IMG/VR virus record: IMGVR_UViG_3300030104_001146
Span: 1 to 40,737 of that record
DNA from: a virus
Length of the DNA: 40,737 nucleotides
Strand: one strand, 5' to 3'
Of this stretch, positions 38,402-40,737 are shown in pieces. The position numbers were made by a program, and so were the translations under genes. A model generated the notes under the pieces. It did no database searches. It saw nothing but the letters and a program-made list of their open reading frames with translations, and was not told where the DNA came from. Numbering within the stretch: the stretch's first letter is position 1; every line of letters starts with the position of its first letter.

Positions 38402-38580
38402 AATTCTTCTCCATTATAAAATTCATCTACATAATCTGCAATGCTGTTAGTAGAAAATCCTTTAGAAATCAATAAGTTATGTTGTCTTTCTAATTCATCT
38501 TCTAGGTCGTAGCTCATGCCATTCAGATAATATAAATCGTCTTCGTCATTGTAATCGTTGTCGTTAAATTCGTAAGTCAT
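38398..38580 (-). CDS. Small very acidic hypothetical protein (60 aa)
   Basis: The product begins MTYEFNDNDYNDEDDLYYLN and is unusually rich in Asp, Asn and Tyr; the second half (LEDELERQHNLLISKGFSTN) is helical. GGAG lies before the ATG. A very acidic small protein could be a DNA mimic, but there is no specific evidence. Confidence 0.6.
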   Translation of the reverse strand: MTYEFNDNDYNDEDDLYYLNGMSYDLEDELERQHNLLISKGFSTNSIADYVDEFYNGEEL

Positions 38581-38581
38581 T

Positions 38582-38758
38582 TTATTTTACTCCTTCTATC
38601 CATTGTTCAAATTGTCTAGTGCTTTTTACACTACAGATTTCTAAAATTATTCTGGCTCTAACAGTTGGAAAATTAGTCTTTAAAATTTCATTTTCTAACT
38701 CATGATTTAACCATTTTAATTTCTTCATATGTAGTTCAGTATTAGCTTTGATTTTCAT
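38582..38758 (-). CDS. Small basic hypothetical protein (58 aa)
   Basis: ATG at 38758 follows GGAGGATCACAATA. The product begins MKIKANTELHMKKLKWLNHE and contains LKTNFPTVRARIILEI and RQFEQWIEG. It is basic and helical, in contrast to its acidic neighbours. The ATG shares a base with the upstream stop (TAATG). Function unknown. Confidence 0.6.
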   Translation of the reverse strand: MKIKANTELHMKKLKWLNHELENEILKTNFPTVRARIILEICSVKSTRQFEQWIEGVK

Positions 38759-38940
38759 TATTGTGATCCTCCACTATGTTTCCATTGATTAAAAAATGTT
38801 TCTCTTACCCAGTCAATAACCTTTTCTTTATCTTCTTCTGATTTAAATTCAGCTTCAACAAGTAAAGGCTCCATTTCATTTGCGTATTCGTTTAGTTTTT
38901 TAAAGTCTTTTCTTATATCTAAGTATCTATTATAGCTCAT
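38758..38940 (-). CDS. Small hypothetical protein (60 aa)
   Basis: The ATG at 38940 (MSYNRYLDIRKDFKKLNEYA) is preferred because GGAGG lies nine bases upstream; an ATG at 38946 is only three bases from it. The protein is charged and helical, with KEKVIDWVRETFFNQWKHSG near its end. It overlaps the upstream gene by 11 bases. Function unknown. Confidence 0.55.
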   Translation of the reverse strand: MSYNRYLDIRKDFKKLNEYANEMEPLLVEAEFKSEEDKEKVIDWVRETFFNQWKHSGGSQ

Positions 38941-39169
38941 TGTCATAGTCCTCCTCTGTTTCTCTTTCCATCTCATCTAATCGATAAGACATTAGTTCTC
39001 TTAGCATTTCATCTTGGTTGAGCCTGTTATGTATCTCATCCTCAATAAACTTTTGTTGCTCTGCTTTTGTCCATACTAAGCCTAATTCAAGCATTGTTTT
39101 TAACATCAACTCAGACTTTTGCCGTGCTTGTAGTTTAATCAAAGCCGTGTTTATTTTATTTGTTGCCAT
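38930..39169 (-). CDS. Helical hypothetical protein (79 aa)
   Basis: Two ATGs stand side by side; the second (39169) is taken because GAGG is six bases before it. The product begins MATNKINTALIKLQARQKSE and is a long charged helix or coiled coil ending in EEDYDNEL. No family recognised. Confidence 0.6.
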   Translation of the reverse strand: MATNKINTALIKLQARQKSELMLKTMLELGLVWTKAEQQKFIEDEIHNRLNQDEMLRELMSYRLDEMERETEEDYDNEL

Positions 39170-39368
39170 CATACACCTCTATTATTTGTAAATTATTGGG
39201 ATACAGCTCGATAAAAGCCAGTATTGAAGAGTCATTATTGTTTGCTTCTTTAAACTCGGCATCACTGACACACTCTAAAGCACTAGAATAGTTATTTGCT
39301 TTAACTGTTGCGGTAGACACATTTAAGTCTGTATCTGTTTTTATTAACATCCATTTACTATTCATCAT
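39156..39368 (-). CDS. Small hypothetical protein (70 aa)
   Basis: The ATG at 39368 follows GAAGG by six bases; the frame open to 39395 is therefore shortened. The product begins MMNSKWMLIKTDTDLNVSTA, with a beta strand, then VKANNYSSALECVSDAEF and a C-terminal strand (LQIIEVYDGNK). This looks like a small alpha/beta fold. It overlaps neighbours at both ends. Confidence 0.6.
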   Translation of the reverse strand: MMNSKWMLIKTDTDLNVSTATVKANNYSSALECVSDAEFKEANNNDSSILAFIELYPNNLQIIEVYDGNK

Positions 39369-39606
39369 AAGACACCTTCTTCCAATCTTTACCATAAGCT
39401 CTGTAAGAGGTTGGATGTTTCCAATCTATTTTAGGTTCATAATTAGGCTCATATTTTTTAATGCTTCCATCTTTATATAGGACATTAAGCGTTCCCCATT
39501 TTACCCAATAATCATGGACATCATTCCAATCTACCTCTAGCTTTTCTAAATCAAATTGAACTGCTTGTGAATATATAGCTTCAATGTATTTTACTTTACT
39601 CATCAT
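39358..39606 (-). CDS. Hypothetical protein (82 aa)
   Basis: The product begins MMSKVKYIEAIYSQAVQFDL; then DWNDVHDYWVKWGTLNVLYK and DGSIKKYEPNYEP. The pattern of an aromatic-rich strand pair with a basic Tyr/Trp-rich C-terminus is seen in small phage proteins of no known role. GGAGG lies six bases before the first of two ATGs. Confidence 0.65.
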   Translation of the reverse strand: MMSKVKYIEAIYSQAVQFDLEKLEVDWNDVHDYWVKWGTLNVLYKDGSIKKYEPNYEPKIDWKHPTSYRAYGKDWKKVSYDE

Positions 39607-39835
39607 CAGACACCTCCCTATTTAATTTATTTCTTTGCTCTCTGATATACCATAAGTCGCACTTTGCTATCTCTCTCCTAAGTATCATTTTGCTTTCTTT
39701 CACATAGTCTTTGAATTCATCATAACTAATACCAAGTGATTCTAGTAATGGATCATCATATAGTTCAACTTCCATATCCCTCTCTACATAAAGCTGTGCC
39801 AAAGCTTCATAAGTTTTTCTTGTTGCTTTTTTCAT
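39596..39835 (-). CDS. Helical hypothetical protein (79 aa)
   Basis: The product begins MKKATRKTYEALAQLYVERD, with a helix, an acidic turn (ELYDDPLLESLGISYDEFKD) and a further helix rich in Lys and Arg. GGAG precedes the ATG, which overlaps the upstream stop by four bases. Function unknown. Confidence 0.6.
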   Translation of the reverse strand: MKKATRKTYEALAQLYVERDMEVELYDDPLLESLGISYDEFKDYVKESKMILRREIAKCDLWYIREQRNKLNREVSDDE

Positions 39836-40149
39836 TTATACTCTCCTAATAATTCGTCTGTTCTTTGTTCGATAAATTGCCAACGATCAACAAGCTCATC
39901 AAATTTAAAATTGCTTGAATCTTTGATAGCCTGTTTAAACGCTCTCAATCTTTTTTCTCTTTTTAGTTTTTTATTAAGCTCTTTTGTATTTGCATTTTTT
40001 AAAATCTTATAATCTTTTTTTGTTGCTTTACCATCTAATAAATTATTCAATGCTGTCAATTGAGCTAATGAAAGTTTATTTACTTTTTTTGTGTTTACTG
40101 TTTTTTTAAAATCTATATTCATTTTGTTTGCTTTCTTTGGTTTGTTCAT
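39832..40149 (-). CDS. Basic helical hypothetical protein (105 aa)
   Basis: The product begins MNKPKKANKMNIDFKKTVNT and is strongly basic in the first 70 residues (KKVNKLSLAQLTALNNLLDG, then ELNKKLKREKRLRAFKQAIK), ending in an acidic helix. It may bind nucleic acid. AAAGGAT lies about eight bases before the ATG. It is the first gene downstream of the candidate promoter near 40236. Confidence 0.6.
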   Translation of the reverse strand: MNKPKKANKMNIDFKKTVNTKKVNKLSLAQLTALNNLLDGKATKKDYKILKNANTKELNKKLKREKRLRAFKQAIKDSSNFKFDELVDRWQFIEQRTDELLGEYK

Positions 40150-40210
40150 GTTATTTATCCTTTCATAGTTTTAGTACACAGTCAATAGTTAAATTGTAAG
40201 TCATTGATTT

Positions 40211-40241
40211 ATATAGATATTTATTTTAATGTACCTGTCAA
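40211..40241 (-). promoter_or_regulatory. Candidate promoter in the 40150-40289 gap
   Basis: On the minus strand a perfect TTGACA (40236-40241) is followed 16 bases on by TATCTA and an AT-rich stretch (40211-40219). The -10 match is only partial. It would serve the small-gene block from 40149 leftwards. Confidence 0.4.
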
Positions 40242-40270
40242 AATCATATATAACTTGCGCATTATATCCT

Positions 40271-40287
40271 TATAACTTTTGGTTATA
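40271..40287. repeat. Perfect 6-bp dyad (TATAAC/GTTATA)
   Basis: TATAAC at 40271-40276 and GTTATA at 40282-40287 around TTTTG. It lies about 30 bases upstream of the candidate promoter at 40236 (minus strand). It could be a small operator or hairpin. Confidence 0.4.
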
Positions 40288-40289
40288 TC

Positions 40290-40385
40290 TTAATAGATAA
40301 AAAGATGACTTAGCTGTATTCTATCAATTAGTTTTTCTACTTGCTCTAGTTCTAAATGCTCGTCAATTATATCAAGTGCTTCAAT
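40290..40385 (-). pseudogene. Out-of-frame coding-like extension of the 65-aa gene
   Basis: Read in the -1 frame after the AAA codon at 40385-40387, this stretch encodes IEALDIIDEHLELEQVEKLI then DRIQLSHLFIY and a stop. No start codon other than ATT is available. It is either a lost C-terminus of the upstream gene, a product of ribosomal frameshifting, or a sequencing error. Confidence 0.4.
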
Positions 40386-40564
40386 TTAAACTGGAGAACA
40401 ATTTCACCTCTTGCTGATTCTATGGTTTCCATTAGATTCATTCTTAAATCTAATAAAGCTTGTTCTACTTGCTCTATCTCACCACGATTCAATTTGATTG
40501 TGTAAGTTTCCTCAAGAATATTTTTCTCATTTACCTTTACATTTATTTTCATTTCGTTTTTCAT
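40367..40564 (-). CDS. Small hypothetical protein, possibly frameshifted (65 aa)
   Basis: The product begins MKNEMKINVKVNEKNILEET; a strand-rich N-terminus leads into a helix (GEIEQVEQALLDLRMNLMET). AGGAG lies ten bases before the ATG. The frame stops after LQFKLKHLI, but a -1 shift near 40385 continues for 31 residues (IEALDIIDEHLELEQVEKLI and on) to a stop at 40290. The extension reads like coding sequence, so this may be a frameshifted or programmed-shift gene. Confidence 0.6.
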   Translation of the reverse strand: MKNEMKINVKVNEKNILEETYTIKLNRGEIEQVEQALLDLRMNLMETIESARGEIVLQFKLKHLI

Positions 40565-40589
40565 TGTTATATTACTCCTCTTTTTGTTT

Positions 40590-40679
40590 TTAGTCGATTG
40601 ATGATAGTAGTAATAATATAATAATCATTACTGCTAGTGCTATTGCTGTTATACCTATTACCATAAATACTTCATTCAT
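40590..40679 (-). CDS. Tiny membrane peptide (29 aa)
   Basis: ATG at 40679 follows AAGGAG by nine bases. The product (MNEVFMVIGITAIALAVMII followed by ILLLLSSID) is one membrane helix. A tidy Shine-Dalgarno and the next gene 26 bases on, with its own AGGAG, support a real gene. Small early membrane peptides are frequent in phages; the role is unknown. Confidence 0.6.
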   Translation of the reverse strand: MNEVFMVIGITAIALAVMIIILLLLSSID

Positions 40680-40737
40680 TTTTATCTACTCCTTTTGTAT
40701 TGTTTAGTTTCTTTTATTCTCATATAGTTTTTTTGCG

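Noticed and set aside
1-40737. tRNA genes, CRISPR arrays, insertion sequences, integrase or attachment sites
   Set aside because: No cloverleaf, repeat-spacer array, transposase or integrase motif was recognised by reading. The only repeats are coding tracts, short dyads and the junction motif. A tRNA search program was not available to confirm.

Overview
The window looks like most of the genome of a lytic, short-tailed (podovirus-like) bacteriophage of a low-GC bacterium, probably marine. The evidence is a T7-style replication set (primase-helicase, family A DNA polymerase, gp2.5-like SSB, PD-(D/E)XK exonuclease, endonuclease I), a capsid-connector-nozzle-fibre-internal-protein order, and cargo genes typical of marine phages: a monomeric class II ribonucleotide reductase, an Hsp20 chaperone, DUF3310 and an S74-type fibre. 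The DNA is AT-rich throughout. No terminase, portal, integrase, phage RNA polymerase, tRNA or CRISPR was seen. The window opens inside the major capsid gene, so the packaging genes must lie outside it. The host cannot be named from this sequence.

Layout. Bases 1-25641 are transcribed rightwards: the capsid C-terminus; three tiny basic proteins; a head-tail connector and nozzle-like protein; a 1421-residue tail fibre with a self-cleaving chaperone domain; two small proteins; five large virion or ejection-type proteins (8508-19948), the last a 1653-residue protein ending in an HNH-like motif and a glucosaminidase domain; then, behind a strong host-type promoter at 19952-19980, small membrane proteins (holin candidates), Hsp20, two Sec-exported low-complexity proteins and a membrane-anchored coiled coil.

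Bases 25638-40679 are transcribed leftwards and meet the right arm at overlapping stop codons. Read in transcription order from the right edge, this arm has about fifteen small mostly acidic orphan genes, a conserved phage protein, then SSB, primase-helicase, DNA polymerase, three cassette-like genes (two nuclease-like), exonuclease, small proteins, endonuclease I, a zinc ribbon, DUF3310, RNR and a last small gene. Start and stop codons overlap almost everywhere, so translation is probably coupled.

Regulation. Two perfect TTGACA-17-TATAAT promoters lie in tandem before SSB, and a TTGACA-17-TATACT lies before the lysis/export block. With no phage RNA polymerase visible, this suggests host sigma70-type transcription. 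Structured leaders precede the helicase gene and the first exported protein.

Most notable for novelty are: three genes between polymerase and exonuclease that all begin at the same 13-base junction motif; a pair of Sec-exported fibre-like proteins with cysteine repeats, one having its Shine-Dalgarno in a perfect hairpin loop; and a virion protein beginning with three 11-residue cationic repeats.
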